Part shown: positions 1 through 13,440 of the stretch, piece after piece | Layout: every line of letters starts with the position of its first letter | Numbering within the stretch: the first letter of the stretch is position 1 | NCBI GenBank assembly: GCA_013365325.1 | Contig: JABVXV010000050.1 | Coordinates: 62,001 to 126,000, forward strand | DNA from: Dipetalonema caudispina | Taxonomy: Eukaryota > Nematoda > Chromadorea > Rhabditida > Onchocercidae | Direction: 5' to 3' | DNA length: 64,000 nucleotides | Made by a program: the position numbers and the translations under genes | The notes under the pieces: model-generated | The model's input: the letters and a program-made list of their open reading frames with translations, nothing else | What the model was told of the DNA's origin: nothing | The model's database searches: none

Positions 1-261
1 CATTATGTACTAGAATGGAATTTTAAAGGAATTATTATTTTTAAAGATATTGTAAGAGAGAAATGAAGTTTCTAACGATGATTCTTTGCGCTGAATCATT
101 ATCACTGATAATACTCATTACAGTTGAATCATTTCGCGTTATCATTCCTTATCAACCACCACTAGTACTTTACTATTCAGCTATTATGCGAAAATTAACT
201 CGGAATTTCTTGAATCAACATAATTTTTAAGTCGGAAAAATTTTTTCTTTCTTTTTTTCAG
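1..261. other. Intron sequence of the K-Cl cotransporter gene
   Basis: AT-rich sequence ending in a T-run and a TTTTTTTCAG acceptor at 252-261. It is read as the 3' part of an intron, because the exon that follows codes for the fourth membrane segment of a KCC-type transporter and the earlier segments must lie left of the window. No open frame of interest is visible. Confidence 0.6.
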
Positions 262-3236
262 GATTACAATGCTATTCAAGAACTATATGAAAAACCGTAT
301 TATATGCATCTTATCTTACTTACCGCTTTTTTGGTTCTTATAACTCTGTTTAATAGTTTTGGAAAACGATTCATTAAATGTGAGAATTCTTTTGAAGAGA
401 AAAAGTTTTAAAGGCTAAGAGAGATGAAAGAGATATAATCAAACCACTTTTTATCTCTCGCATATTTGTCGCTCAAAATTTTTTGGAATGATAGATATTA
501 TTGGTGAAGATTTTAATTATGTTAAAAAAACTCCCTCTCCCCCATATGATATTACTAATAAATCAATGACAATTGCTAGATTTTGCAGTAGTATTACTGT
601 AGTAGGTATACTGTGCACAACAGTTACAGTATGACTAGTTCTAGTTAACTAAATACTAAAAAGATAAGCAAACAATAGCAAGACAACATAACTCATGGAT
701 TTTTTCAATCGTTCCATTTTAAAATGGATCTTATCTATTCAGGGATTTGTTGGGTACCTTTTACAGTATTCGTAATTTTACTTGTTGAAATTTTCATCTC
801 TGCTTGTACAAAAATCATTCAGCGAGATGTTGATCTGCGATGTATTCATGAACCTATCGAATTAATGCCAAGTAAATTATATCTTTTTTTTCTGGCTCAT
901 TTTCTAATAGATGTTAGAAAATATGATTCCCAGTTGTTTCTGATTCTTTATTTTTTTTTTTTTTTTTTACAAAATGCTTCGTATGACTTTAGAAATAATA
1001 TCACAGTTTTGTCTTGCAATTACACGACCGGACAGAAAATCTGAGATACCCATATCTTGTAGTTGAATGACTCCTATTAATGAATTTTGACGTAATGTAA
1101 TTAGTGTAAACAAAAGAGGTGAAGAGAGAAAACATGAGTTCATATCCATTATCCAAATATATCACATCGTAATGTTGATTTTTTTTTTTGCCTTAAAAAA
1201 AAGATCAAAAATTAATTTGAAAGTTAAATTTCCAGAAGATCATTATTATGATCAAGTCCCAGTACTATTGTATTTACCGCCGAACTATACAGCAGTATCA
1301 CCAATAAGTGCAACAACTCAGCCGTCTGTTATGAAACATTTCTGCGAGTAAAATTACAAAAAAATGTTTCGCCAAAAAATATTTTATTCATAGGGAAATT
1401 TTAAATTTACAATTTTCAAAAATTCATTTATCAATCAAGAATTTTTTTTTAATTATAATAAATGTTAATATTTTTTATGAAATACAATGAATAAGTAGTA
1501 AGTAAATAATTAACTGATAAGTCTGAAGAATGGTTGAGGAAAAGGAAACATGAAAGTGATAATAAATTAAATTATGAATTAATAAATTTTATCGATCGAT
1601 GACTTCCTACTCCATACAATATTTTCCTAATATCATACCTTTTCATAGTTCTAAGATTTCTCCCTTTTTGAAATTAAATGAATTCCTAAATTGCCGACCC
1701 ATTGCATTTTGTTTCAATTTCAATTTAATTTTATTCTTACCATTTAATTAGCTCTTTCTTAAAAAAGAAGGAATTGAATTGAAATAAAAGTAATACAATT
1801 CTGTTATTATTTATCCCACCAAAAAATAAATTTTTGATCTGTGACCCATCCAATAACTTTAAATAAATAGCGCGTGTTAAGCTGATTTCCTTATAAAATA
1901 AAATTAAAAATGAAATCAGTCCTTTCCTGATTTACCTGTCTCTTTCGAATTCCAAATAAGTCAGCTTACTCATAAATAATGAACCTCTTAATCAGGTAAT
2001 TGATCAAAAAATCATATTCAAATTTGGCTTGAGAAATTGAGAAGCTCATCTTAGTTTATTTTTTATCTAATCCATTCGTTTTTGTTGCTTGCTTATCCTA
2101 CGTTGAAATTCATCTCTCTCTAGCAATTCTCAAATGATAATCACATTGCTTTTCATAGATATCCGTTCTATACGATGAATTGTACTTCCGACAAAATAAA
2201 CGATTGTCAATTTAATAATTTCCGTTTAAAAGCATTCGAATGGAATTTCAAAGTAGTTCAATCAAATTTGCAAAATCATATCATTGATATTAGCAACATA
2301 AACAGTTTTGATTGGCGGGACATTATTTACGATACATATTTCTTTGAGGGTATCATCACCAGCGTAAGTTGAATTTCTATTTTAATCGAAATATTTGAAA
2401 AATTTGTACAAAAATTACCACCCACTGAGTTAAACTTTATAGAAAGAGAGAGATAAAATCGATACTTATTGCATTTTCACCTAAGATTTTGAATTCTAAT
2501 AAAATTTAGAAATAAGTAAATTAATTTTACGTTATACCTAATACTATAAAGAAATATTCTCACAGTATCATTCAGTAACATATATAAAATTAAATTAATT
2601 TTTTATTTCTCCATTTCAAACACTTAGAATAAATTATTGAACAAAAAAAGCAACTTGATAAATTGATGAAACCAAATATCAGAAATAATTTTTTCATTTA
2701 TATGAATTCCTTAAATTTGTAAATTCCTTCTGCAACGGTGCAAGAAAAAAAAAAAAATTCCAAAAATTTGTTTGTTTCTTTTTGATTGTTTCTTTCACCT
2801 TTCAGGTTAATGTAAAATTTGGATCAATTACCGGTTGTGCGCTTCTTCTATTACCATTATTTACTGGTAGTATTTGTGGTATTAATATTTCATCGATGCT
2901 AAAATCACCAACCAAAAATATTCCTACCGGAATTTTCAGCAGTTTATTGACAATGCTTTTTGTAAGTTATGCAATTTTCGCATTCTAATATTTCGAAAAG
3001 TTTCAAAATTTTTCAATTTCTGAAAGATAAATATTATTATTTCTCAGTATATTATAGTTGATAACATTATTAGCCTGCTCATTGGCACTTGGCATAGAGC
3101 GTCATTTATTGCTTGATAAATATGGACATGGAGCTTATCCAAGTTTTCCGATCATCTTTACGGTAATTGATTATTTATTACCTTATTTAAAATTTTCTCT
3201 AATTTTTAATTGAATAAAATGATTTTACACTTGGAG

Positions 3237-3268
<32 letters not shown>

Positions 3269-6200
3269 GTTCCAGATTTCTTATCCAATAGTGATAATAG
3301 CTGGTTTAATGCTCATGTCAACTGCTGCTGCAATTCAGTGTATGTATAGTAAGTTATATTATTCATTTCAAATTTACTTACTTATCGATTGATTAAGAAA
3401 TTTTTGATAAATTGAATTATTTTGATTGAAAATTACTGTTGAAAATTCATACAGCAATGATAGTATATATATATATATTGCATACAAGAAGATCTAATTA
3501 GAAAATTTTGGAATAAATACATTTTTTTTTTTTGTTTATAGTAAATTATACGAATTAAATTGATTGAAATTACTTTGAAACATTTCATAAACGAGAAGCA
3601 GAATGGAGGTCACATTACGTTGATCATTATTGAGTAATGAATTGCAATCAGTATTTGCATAATTTATTTGCAAATGGCTCATCAATTTTTAGTCAATTTT
3701 TTGATTATCCATTTTTTTTTTTTTTCAAGCAGCTAAAAGTTTATTGCTAAGTATCATCACCAGTCATACCATTCCGGTACCGCGATTTTTTTATCAGCGA
3801 ACCAGCAAACGACGTAAATTAATTGCTATCGCGATAACTGCCTTTCTTATTTTACCATATTTACTTGTTAACAGTTTGGATTATATATCAATTATTGCAA
3901 GTAGTTGTATGCTTGTTGCATTGATTACAATTAATCTTGGCACGATCATTTGTTCAACGCTTAATTTTCCTAGGTATGATAGCAAATTTAAAAAATTCAA
4001 AAAAATTTTTCCAACAAATTTGCCTACTATAAGTAATAAATTACTCCTTTCCTCCATGTACCACTTTATGATTAATAGATAATTAATTTAAATGTTTTGC
4101 ATATAAATCATATATTATCCTAATGGTTTAATCGGTAGAATGAGGGATTTCTTTATTCGATATAGCAATCGGAGACAAATTTACCTGAATAATAAGCAAT
4201 TTTAGTGACCTTAATGATATGCTGTCTTTCAATACTGTTTACGGAATTCTTCTCTATTTTTCTTTTTTTGAGAATATCCAAAATTCTGTCAAATTTAAGC
4301 TATTTAATTCATCAAATATTTCAGTTTTCATCCAACATTCCGGTCCTTCCGGTCATTCCTTGCCATGTTTGGCATTATTAGTTGTGCTATATTGCTTTAT
4401 GGCTGTAAGCCACTAGTTGGCATAACAGTAAGTATCATTGCAATTCTGATTTATGTAGTATTTCCGTTACATCGAAGACGATTCCGTCGTGGTACTCCTT
4501 ATGCAATTGTCGTTGATATCGCTAACATGTTACTGTACCCATCAACTCAAAAGACTAATGCTGGGTATCATCGTTAATATTTTATTTCTTCTTATTTTTT
4601 CAAGAATCCAAAATGTTATTCTCTTTCGAATAATTGAAAATTTCCTTCTTACTTGCAACTATATGAGAAAGTCATCAATCAAAATTCCTTCTATTATGTC
4701 ATTTAGAATAAAATAAGCTGATAGCCATAATACTTCAGATTCCTAAATTCAATGGAATAAAGAAAGATGGCTTGAAGTTACTGGTCCTTGTTGAGAAGTT
4801 TATTAGGCCTTAATTGAAGTTAATAAGAATGATTATTGTTATCCTTCTCATTCATTCATTCATTCATTGTAACATAAAATATTTGATATTTCATCTAATT
4901 CGTCATGTTTATAACTTTTCAAGAATGATTGAAGAATTTGGTTCAAAGCCTCGTTGCATTGTTTTTACACGATTTCCTGCACCTTGCGATAATCTTTTAC
5001 GAATGGCTAAAATTTTGTCACAAAGTATAATTTAATTAGTTTCTTCTTTCTTTCCTGAAAAAAAAAAAGAAATGAGAAAGGGAAAAGGTGGGAAGAAATA
5101 ATTTGTTTTCCGAAGATTCAGCTAGTCTACTAGACTGATAAGTTTACTAGGCCTTAATTGATAGTATATTTGCTATCTGTAGAAGAATAATAATACGTAA
5201 TATACTTTTTCACGTTTACATTTCACGTTCACATTTTTCACGTTTAATTTGGAACACGTATAGAATAGAACTATTATTAGGTGATATCGAAATTTGATAC
5301 ATTTAGAATTTCACATTTTTTCATCAGAACAATGTTTGCATATTTCAGATCGTAGTGCACTTTGTTTGTCACTTATTCGCGATACAGGCGATCAGGAAAA
5401 TATTGGCTCCGAAGATGTGCGAACAGCAAGACAATATATGGAATATATTGATCTGTCCGGTTATGCTACACAATTTAAATATCAAAAAGTATGCTATTCT
5501 TAGTAATTATTGAACAAATACAGGCCAAAAAATATTTTTATTACGACGAATAGAACTTAAAAATCGATTATTAGCATGAGCATCTTTGTGATAAATTTTA
5601 AAAAGAAAAAAAAAATCTCGAAAACTTTAACATGATACTATAGAGTGTATGAGGATAGGTTTAATTGTCATGGATGATTATGACAATTCACTAAGATGTC
5701 AAATTATTTAAGATATTAATCAATTAAAAACTTTCCGATTGATCGATTTTCAGATTAGTTCCTTACATTCGATCGCATCCGCTTTAGCAAGTTGTTGTGG
5801 TTTGGGAGTTTTCCAGTCAAATACAGTTATGATTGAATATCCATCAGAGTTTGTTTATGCTATCATTAATCTAAATTTATTTTAAAATTTCTAAAAATTT
5901 ATTTAACTTTTTATAAAATTTTGATCTAATATTTTTGCATTTAATTTTTCATACCGTTATATTGGTCGTTTTAGAGCGGCTTTATGCGGCTTACCTGATT
6001 CATTACTTTATCATTATCATATGCATCGTGTTTGTGTTCAGCACTGTAATTTGGTCGTTGTTAAGGGTACTTTCCCACTAAAAATACCGGTAATCCAAAT
6101 TTAAAATTACCGTAATTAAATTTCTAAAGAATTTTGTTTCAAATTTCTAAACATTCTAGAGAAAGGAAATAATTTGCTGACATAGAAAACATTGTTCACT

Positions 6201-8319
6201 TAATGTGATTATATTCTTCAATTTATTATCAATCATTTGTTAAACTAAATCTGTATTTGCTTTTTTAAAACTTTCAATTTGGAAGCTGAATAAAAATTTA
6301 TTAATTAACAGTTCAACGATGCAAACTTAGAAGTTCATTTTATTTATTAATCGTTTTATAGCCTTTTCAATCAAACAAAACGATTGATATTTGGTGGATT
6401 ATCGATAATGGTGATGTGCTATTAATGGTTGCAAAAATGTTGAAAAAGCATAAAATTTGGCGTAAAACGAAATTACGTCTATTTGTGGTAGTAGATATTG
6501 AAGATGACATTAAGCAAATTGAGAAATCCCTTCATCTATGGTTGATCGATAATCACTATTTGATATACAAAATTGAATTTATACAAGCTGATGTCAGCTT
6601 TTACTTTCCAAAATCAAACTGTCTGATTTATTTATATACTTCTTACTTCCTAATTTACTATTTTCTACTAAGCATTTATTTAATTAATTCGCACACTGAA
6701 GTTATTTATTTATATTAACTTTAAGAAAGAATGCTTCCACTATTAGTTATGTTACATCCCAAAACTTTTAGGAAAGTTTATCAGTGATAAATATTCAACG
6801 CTCTAAAAGTAAACAATTAAAAATTCATCAAATAGAATTTGTGTTTTTTTTTTTCTCCTTTCGAAATTTTATTTAAAATAATTCAGCATTGTTTGGAAAG
6901 ATTCATAAGCTTTTAGCTTTTCGTTAAATATTCGCAACTTTTTTTAAAAATTTAAAAAAAAGGTGTTTTTTTTGCTTTTGCAGTCGTGGATTATCGCAGA
7001 TTACGTACAACTAAGATCGTTGCAAATAAAGCGAAGATACTGTAAGATGGGTAACAAATCGTGGTTTGCATATTTACAACGATTGATTGGGATGTAAGAA
7101 ATCATCTTTGAATGATTATTTTGCAAACAACAATGTTAGATAATAGCCCAATTTTGAGCAATAATTTTAATATGCAAATAATAAGATGGTATATTTAAAT
7201 ATGAATTTTGCAAAAATTTTGTTATTAAATGTGATGTTACAGTAAGCCATAGGTTTTTTATGAATAAAACCAAACTACGATTTAATACAGTATATTGCAT
7301 TTGATATATCATTTGAGATCTTCCTGTATTTAAGTTTCGATCTGGAACGATATACATCTTGAAAACAGGAAGTAATACATTTTGTTTACTTTCATAACAT
7401 TAGATCAATTCCTTAGCAAGAATACTATAAAAGAGGCAAATTTAAAAGAATTTCATACATAGACAGATAAGTATTGTTGCTTTGAAATCCGAATTATAAT
7501 TTAAGTTTTGATTTAACTAAGATTTCAAGTTTAAATATAAATATCGATGAGAGTCTTTTTTCTTTTTTTTTTCGAAAATATCTGATAAAGCAATAAAATT
7601 GTTTTTAAGACCTAATGGAATGCCAGCACAAAATGCTGTAGACAGTGGATTTCATGGGCAAATAACAAGCTCAATAAGAGGTAATTCTTTGGGGAAAATA
7701 AGCGAACAACAGGTAATTTTTAATGATAGATAAATCCTGGCATAATTAATTATGATTATGAAGGTTACCTCTTAACAAAACAGCTAATAAAAAAATCTGT
7801 CCAACAATTCAGATTGCATTGTTGCATAGAATAGCTTAATAGTAAACAAAAAATAGCTTTTTATTTCATTTTAAATCAGAAATTTCATCCACATTAATTT
7901 ATATGAGTCCTTTCATGTACGATATTGTTGTGATAGTATAAGACTTAGAAATATCTTTTCCATTGAGGATAAGGAAACAGTAAATCAGTGAAAATTAAAA
8001 AATTTTGAAAAGCTAAAATTAAATTCATAAATTTAAACTTAATCTATAGTGATAATTACGAAATAAAATATAATATCATTGGCTTCATATTTTTTTGCAG
8101 CAAAGAGCTCGACAATTAAATAAGGAAATCCTTGGACGTAGTTCGGATGCTGTCCTTGTACTGATGAATATGCCAGAACCACCGGTACATTTGGAACGTT
8201 TCTGGAAATATTTGAATTTTTTAAACGATATGTCGAATGAATTGAAAAAAGTATTGTTTGTTCGAGGTGTTGATGTACAGCCAAATGTTGACCTAGAAAT
8301 ATCAACCACAAAAGATTAG
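262..8319 (+). CDS. K-Cl cotransporter (SLC12/KCC family), 5' partial
   Basis: Electroneutral K+/Cl- symporter of the plasma membrane, used in cell volume and chloride control. Exons seen: 262-379, 743-871, 1236-1347, 2159-2363, 2806-2961, 3058-3162, 3276-3348, 3730 (or 3733)-3973, 4325-4565, 4924-5024, 5349-5488, 5754-5848, 5975-6089, 6362-about 6600, about 6984-7040, 7610-7712 and 8098-8319. The first exons carry membrane segments 4-5, then a large outer loop with paired Cys (FCEYPF and MNCTSDKINDC). Next come the segment holding LFTGSICGI, later membrane helices, and the long cytosolic SLC12 C domain with KCC landmarks: DIWWIIDNGD, KHKIWRKTKLRLF, and near the end VLVLMNMPEPP and KKVLFVRG. 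The stop follows ISTTKD. KCC is favoured over NKCC by the DxWWI...KxWRK block. It is divergent from vertebrate KCCs. The splice between about 6600 and 7610 is uncertain, and the N terminus is outside the window. Confidence 0.85.
4796..4817. repeat. Direct repeat copy 1 (22 bp) flanking an exon
   Basis: 22-base sequence with the core TAGGCCTTAATTGA. It recurs at 5140-5161 in the same orientation with one mismatch. The two copies bracket the 101-base transporter exon at 4924-5024. Confidence 0.7.
5140..5161. repeat. Direct repeat copy 2 (22 bp) flanking an exon
   Basis: Second copy of the 22-base sequence at 4796-4817, 21 of 22 identical. It lies 344 bases downstream, on the other side of the exon at 4924-5024. 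Confidence 0.7.
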
Positions 8320-9501
8320 AATATCTCGAGTTAATTAATTTTACTTATTTACTTAATTATTGTCAGTTTATCTTCTTCATGATGTAAATTTCATAATTTC
8401 GGAAATGTAATAATTGTGTGTAATTTGTTTGTTCTCTTTTAATCTATTGTTTTATAATTCAACCAAGTAAATTCTGATTAAAAAATCTCAAAAACTTCGT
8501 ATAATTTAGTATTTTTCATATTTTCTTGTTTTACATCTTCAAAACTCGCTGATTGATATAATTTAAATTTAAAAATTTTTTAATTTCATTAGATAAACAC
8601 ATCGTTTTCTCTCTCTTTCTCTCTCAGCATTTTGCTCGATATTTGCTTGTATCATTTATCAATTATCAATCAGTTTAATTATCAAAGAAATTTTACTGAA
8701 TATAAAATTTATTTTAATTTAAACGAATACACTTTCATATTGTATTTCGAATACTTTTTCAAATCTCATCAACGTTAACAATTCTTAGTTCATTGATTAA
8801 AGGAAGAAATTCATAAAGTAATGAACAAATAAGAAAAATTAGAGAAAACATTTCCGGAAAGTGAATTATAAACACTTCGAATTGATTTTCAAAAATTAAA
8901 AAATTTAGGAATATTTTAAGAAAATCTCAAGAAAATTCAGAAGTCTTCTATAATGACCTCAAAATAAAACAATACGCTGGGCAAAAATTAAACGATAGGA
9001 AAGATTTTAGAAAAATCTAAAATGTAAGAAACACAATGGAAAGTTAAAATCCCCAGCATGATATCGTGTGAAGGTATTTCATTGAGGTCAAAGGACATTT
9101 CAAGTTTATGTTCAAGTTATAACATCATATAATATGTGCCAGGTCATGACATCAATCTGTTTTGGGAAAAGATTACATCGAATTTACACATAATTAAATC
9201 GTGCTTAAATAGATTATTAGATTCTCGAAGCGATTCTTTACATTCTGTACATAATGTGTACGAGATTTCGAGGTGTTGATGTTTTTGTCGAGTTGTTTCG
9301 GGGTGCGGGGATTATGAGTGTTTTGTAGAAGTTCTTTGGTGTAAGATTACCTGTGTGAGGTAAAGGAATGATGAGAAATGAGTGAAACTATTAGTTGCGC
9401 GCTTTTTTTTTGCATGAATTGCATGGAATTTGCAGTTATTAAATATTTTGGACAGGTAAAATGATTATACATCATATAAGGTGAATTCCTTGTTGAAAGA
9501 G
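8320..9501. other. Intergenic region between transporter and PIG-M
   Basis: AT-rich, with a CT-rich tract near 8608-8627 and no supported coding frame. It should hold the transporter 3' UTR and the PIG-M promoter. An in-frame stop at 9457 precedes the PIG-M frame. I see no RNA gene. Confidence 0.5.
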
Positions 9502-12500
9502 ATGAAAATGAAAGAATGGAAGACTTCCGGTAAACGAACATTGGAAGATATCAAAAAGCCGGAAAACATATGGAAACGGAAGCAAATTTTACTGCTATCG
9601 TTTTTGTGTCGTATAATTTTGGTGTTTTATGGTCGTATACATGATTACTTATTTGAGGTTAGATTTTATGTTTTAATATAAATCAAAATTTTACGTTGAT
9701 ATTGTAATGAAATGAAATAGACGAAATAGATGTATGAAAAAAAATATTTCATTTTAACTTAGTATTATTTGGAGTGAAATTAAATAACTTTTGATAATTC
9801 GAAAGAAGATTACATGGATCTTTCATATAAGTTAAAATGAAATAAGCTTTTAGTTCGAAATGAAGTTACATGAAGTGATTCTTTGTTTTGTTTTGAAGAG
9901 ACGTAAGTGTCGTTTAAACTTCATGAACTGAAATAAAAGAAGTTGGTGAATCAGTTAATGAGTTGTAAGCGAAACAGGGAGATGGAAGCGGGGTAGGATA
10001 CAAGAAGAAATGGTCCTTTCGAAATTTATTTATTGTAGTATAGATTTACTAATTATCGTTTAGTGATAAGAATTTTTGTATGTGCAATGAAAGATAGGAT
10101 GTGGTTCATTTGTAGAGCGGTAAGGATTTTTCTTAGATTAGGCTTTACTTCACTTCAAGTAAATTAATGTTGGATGGGGAAAGTGTGTGCAAGAAGAGAG
10201 GTGAGACAAATTGTTTATTCGGTAATAATCTATTGACAGGTATTTGAGATGATAATGGTAATGGACATAGAAGGCACAAAAAGCACTGACGATAGTAACA
10301 TCGATTTCTTTTGGTAAATGGTCGAAAGCAATATTCCAAATTTATAAAATTTCAAGGTTCAGTTTACCGATATTGATTATAAAGTTTATTCGGATGCCGC
10401 AGAGCACATTTATCATGGACGATCACCATATGAACGGGCAACATATCGTTATACTCCATTGCTGGCTTGGTTATTAATGCCAGTGGTAAAGTGGCCTGAC
10501 TTTGGTAAATGTTCAAATAATTGAAAACAAAAATGTGCTAAAAAAAAGAATATGTACAGTAAAAATAATACGTCACATTGAATGGCCCAGTGAGTTATAG
10601 AGATGAGTCAATTAAATATTGATTTAGGAAACTATGAAGAGGATTAGAACATTGTTTTGCACATACGATATGTAATCACTTATGAAATGAATAGTCTTTT
10701 TTCACAGGGATAGTAATAATATCATTGTGTTATCTCTATGTGATGTGCTGGAATTGTGAGAAATTCATTATTGTCCATGCTGTCGAAGGCATCAATTCTT
10801 TTATGGAATTTGATAAAGTTGAGATGCTGCCAAGTCCACTTTACATTTCAATTCTACTCTGGTCTTTGCCATATCCACTGAAAAGATTTTGTGATACTCC
10901 GAATGGAGTACTCCGCAGTGCATCATTTGTGGAATCAGTAGAGTGAAGTCGTTGGAAGATAATGAGATGTAATCAGCTTCTCTCTCGTATAAAGAATGAT
11001 AATTTGCGCAGAAAAGTGGTCAGGCAATACTAGCAAATGGATTCTGTAAATGTCAACTATTATGTGAAATTTGCAGGAAAGATTTTATTTTGTGCCGTGG
11101 ACGTGGCAGTTGGTTTTCTGTGTTTCGAGCTATCAGTATGCAGCTGGACAACACGCAAGGTTAATATTGTGGAAGAATTCTTTATCTTCATAAGTTTGTG
11201 GCGTTTTGAGATCTTCAAATATTTCTCTAAGAATAACTGAAGTTTTGATGTGGCGTTTGGATTTTTTGCTTCTTCTGTTTGTTTATTTTTTCTGTTCATC
11301 TAGCTGCAACACCGTGAAGTTTCTGAGAGCAATTTAATTTCTTATTTTTTCGATTTTAACTTTTTCCTTACAACAGATTTTTTTAATGTCTTTATAGGAC
11401 GAGGATGAGTCAAGGATGAAGAAAAACGTGGTGATATTTTGGCTTGCAAATCCATTAACAGCTATAATATCATCAAGAGGTAATGCTGATGTGCTTGTAT
11501 GTGCTGTCGTTCTATGGACTTTATATTTACTTATGCGGAATCAGGTGATATCTTCATAGCATTCAAAACAGTTTTCAACTTTTTTCTTGATGTGCAAATT
11601 CGGATTGTGACAGTGTTGTTAAGTTAGACAGCGACGGGAAGGAGTGCAAGAATGGAACGAAACTGATTATGATTGCAAGGTTCTTGGCAGATAAGCTATC
11701 CTCTGATATTATCTTACTACCTTTGTAGTTTACTAATGCTTACTAATTAATGATTTTCGGCATGATTGGGATTATTTGGCGATCTATGTTACTATTATGA
11801 GTTATGCACCTTTGCTTGTTGTTAATCTGAAGAGATGAATAAGGCAGTTAGAAAATGAGCCACTATTATGAATGTGAAAATAATGTAAAAGAGTAAAATC
11901 ATGTATAAGATCTAGACGAAATATTTTTCAGTGGTGGTTAGCAGCCTTGATTTATGGAATGCTAGCAGTGCATTTGAAATTATATCCAATTATTTATTTA
12001 CCTTCTATTTTCCTCTCTCTATCCAGTGTTTCCTTGTCATCTGGATGGATCGATTATGGCAAGCGGTTGATTTCAAATACGAAAGGATATACTTTTGTAT
12101 TGGTATGTCAGATGTATCATATATCTTCATCTACTTTTATCTACTCATTGATTTCAACATTCTGTTGAGGATATTTATATCTTGAATCTTTTCCATTTAG
12201 ATATTTTATGTAATGTAATAGCATGCCCTGTTGCAAATATCTATGCTTAAAGCTTACTTTTACACTTCAGATTCATTGGTCTTTCAAACATATTTCCTTT
12301 ACGACTTTCAATAGGTTATTGTTTAGAAGCGTCACTGCCACTTCTTCTTTGATTCCACTTATTTCAGATATTTTCCTCTGGTTTATTGGCATTAATGATT
12401 ATATTTTATATCTTGTATGGTATGCCTTATGTTAACGAAGCATTACTTTATCATTTGCATCGTACTGATACACGGCATAATTTTTCTCCTTACTTCTACT

Positions 12501-13440
12501 TATTGTATTTGGCAGCCAACAATGCACAACTATCTCGGCTAATAAGTTTTTGCGCTTTCATGCCCCAAGCTTCACTTATCATTTGGTTTGCTTTCAGGTG
12601 TGTTTTCTATCCACAGCTTTTACTGCAATTTTAGAATTTTTGATGTTTGGTTAGTTGATATCTCTACTAACAGTATCGAGATTACTTAAGGTGTCAATCT
12701 TTCTTAATCTCAGTATGTTGGGATTAAATCGGTATAATGCTGGGACGCTCTGTTTTTTTTTCTACAATGAAGACTAAGGTACTTAGCAAGGAAATATTAC
12801 GTCATAAATTGGGATTTTGTTTATGCTTAAATTAATGTGTAAGGCACAAGCTAGTTCTACAAGGAAATTGAATTTGATTTTTAACGCCAAGGCTTTTTTG
12901 AATTCATCAAAAAATTAAATACATAATCTTGAAGATTTCATGATGATCTCCCATTTTGTTGGCTAATTACAACGGCCGTATTTGTTTCGTTTAATAAAGT
13001 ATGCACTAGTCAATATTTCATCTGGTATATTTGTTTATTACCAATTGCTCAACGAACTATTGAAGTCAGTTTTTACACTTATTTCCGGATTTATATTGCT
13101 GTACTATAAACTGAGCACTTGATTGAAATGGATTTGTAGTCAAATCTTTATATGCCGAAAGCAAAATTTACTTCATTATCGAATTAGAATTAAACTTCAT
13201 TAAATTTCTATTTTTGTTTTGCAGATTTCAACGACAGAAACAATATATTTGATAATTTTATGGTTTCTTGGCCAAGCTTTTTGGCTCTATCCTGCTTACT
13301 TATTTGAATTTCAAGGGTTGGATACATTTTGCTTAATTTGGCTTTCTTCATTGCTTTTCCTTACAATTAATACAGGAATTATTGTTCGGCTAATTCGACG
13401 ACATGATTGTAAAAGAAGCTATAGAATAATTGGAAAATAA
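9502..13440 (+). CDS. PIGM: GPI mannosyltransferase 1 catalytic subunit (PIG-M)
   Basis: ER-membrane mannosyltransferase that adds the first mannose, from dolichol-phosphate-mannose, to the GPI precursor on the lumenal side. Eight exons (9502-9657, 10357-10504, 11077-11135, 11398-11544, 11932-12102, 12368-12597, 12935-13064, 13225-13440) join in phase to 418 residues; the human protein is about 423. The catalytic-loop DxD-type motif is [15 protein letters not shown], followed by [19 protein letters not shown]. Other hallmarks are [46 protein letters not shown] and PAYLFEFQG. Multiple hydrophobic helices are evident. The start is the first ATG after an in-frame stop at 9457, and a GTG at 9481 was not preferred. 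A short open stretch after a possible acceptor near 12271 was left out, because joining 12102 directly to 12368 matches the family without a gap. A possible AATAAA overlaps the stop codon. Confidence 0.95.

Noticed and set aside
724..1044. A 106-codon frame read as a free-standing membrane protein
   Set aside because: Only 743-871 of it is coding, as a transporter exon with clear splice sites. The rest reads into intron.
262..1347. The first three exons as the 3' end of a separate upstream gene
   Set aside because: The frame appears to stop at 408 and 1350, but consensus donors at 380 and 1348 join it in phase to the KCC exons, and the Cys-rich loop continues across the junction.
12271..12366. 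An extra PIG-M exon after a CTTCAG acceptor
   Set aside because: Skipping it aligns the protein with the family without a gap, while including it shifts the frame of the next exon.
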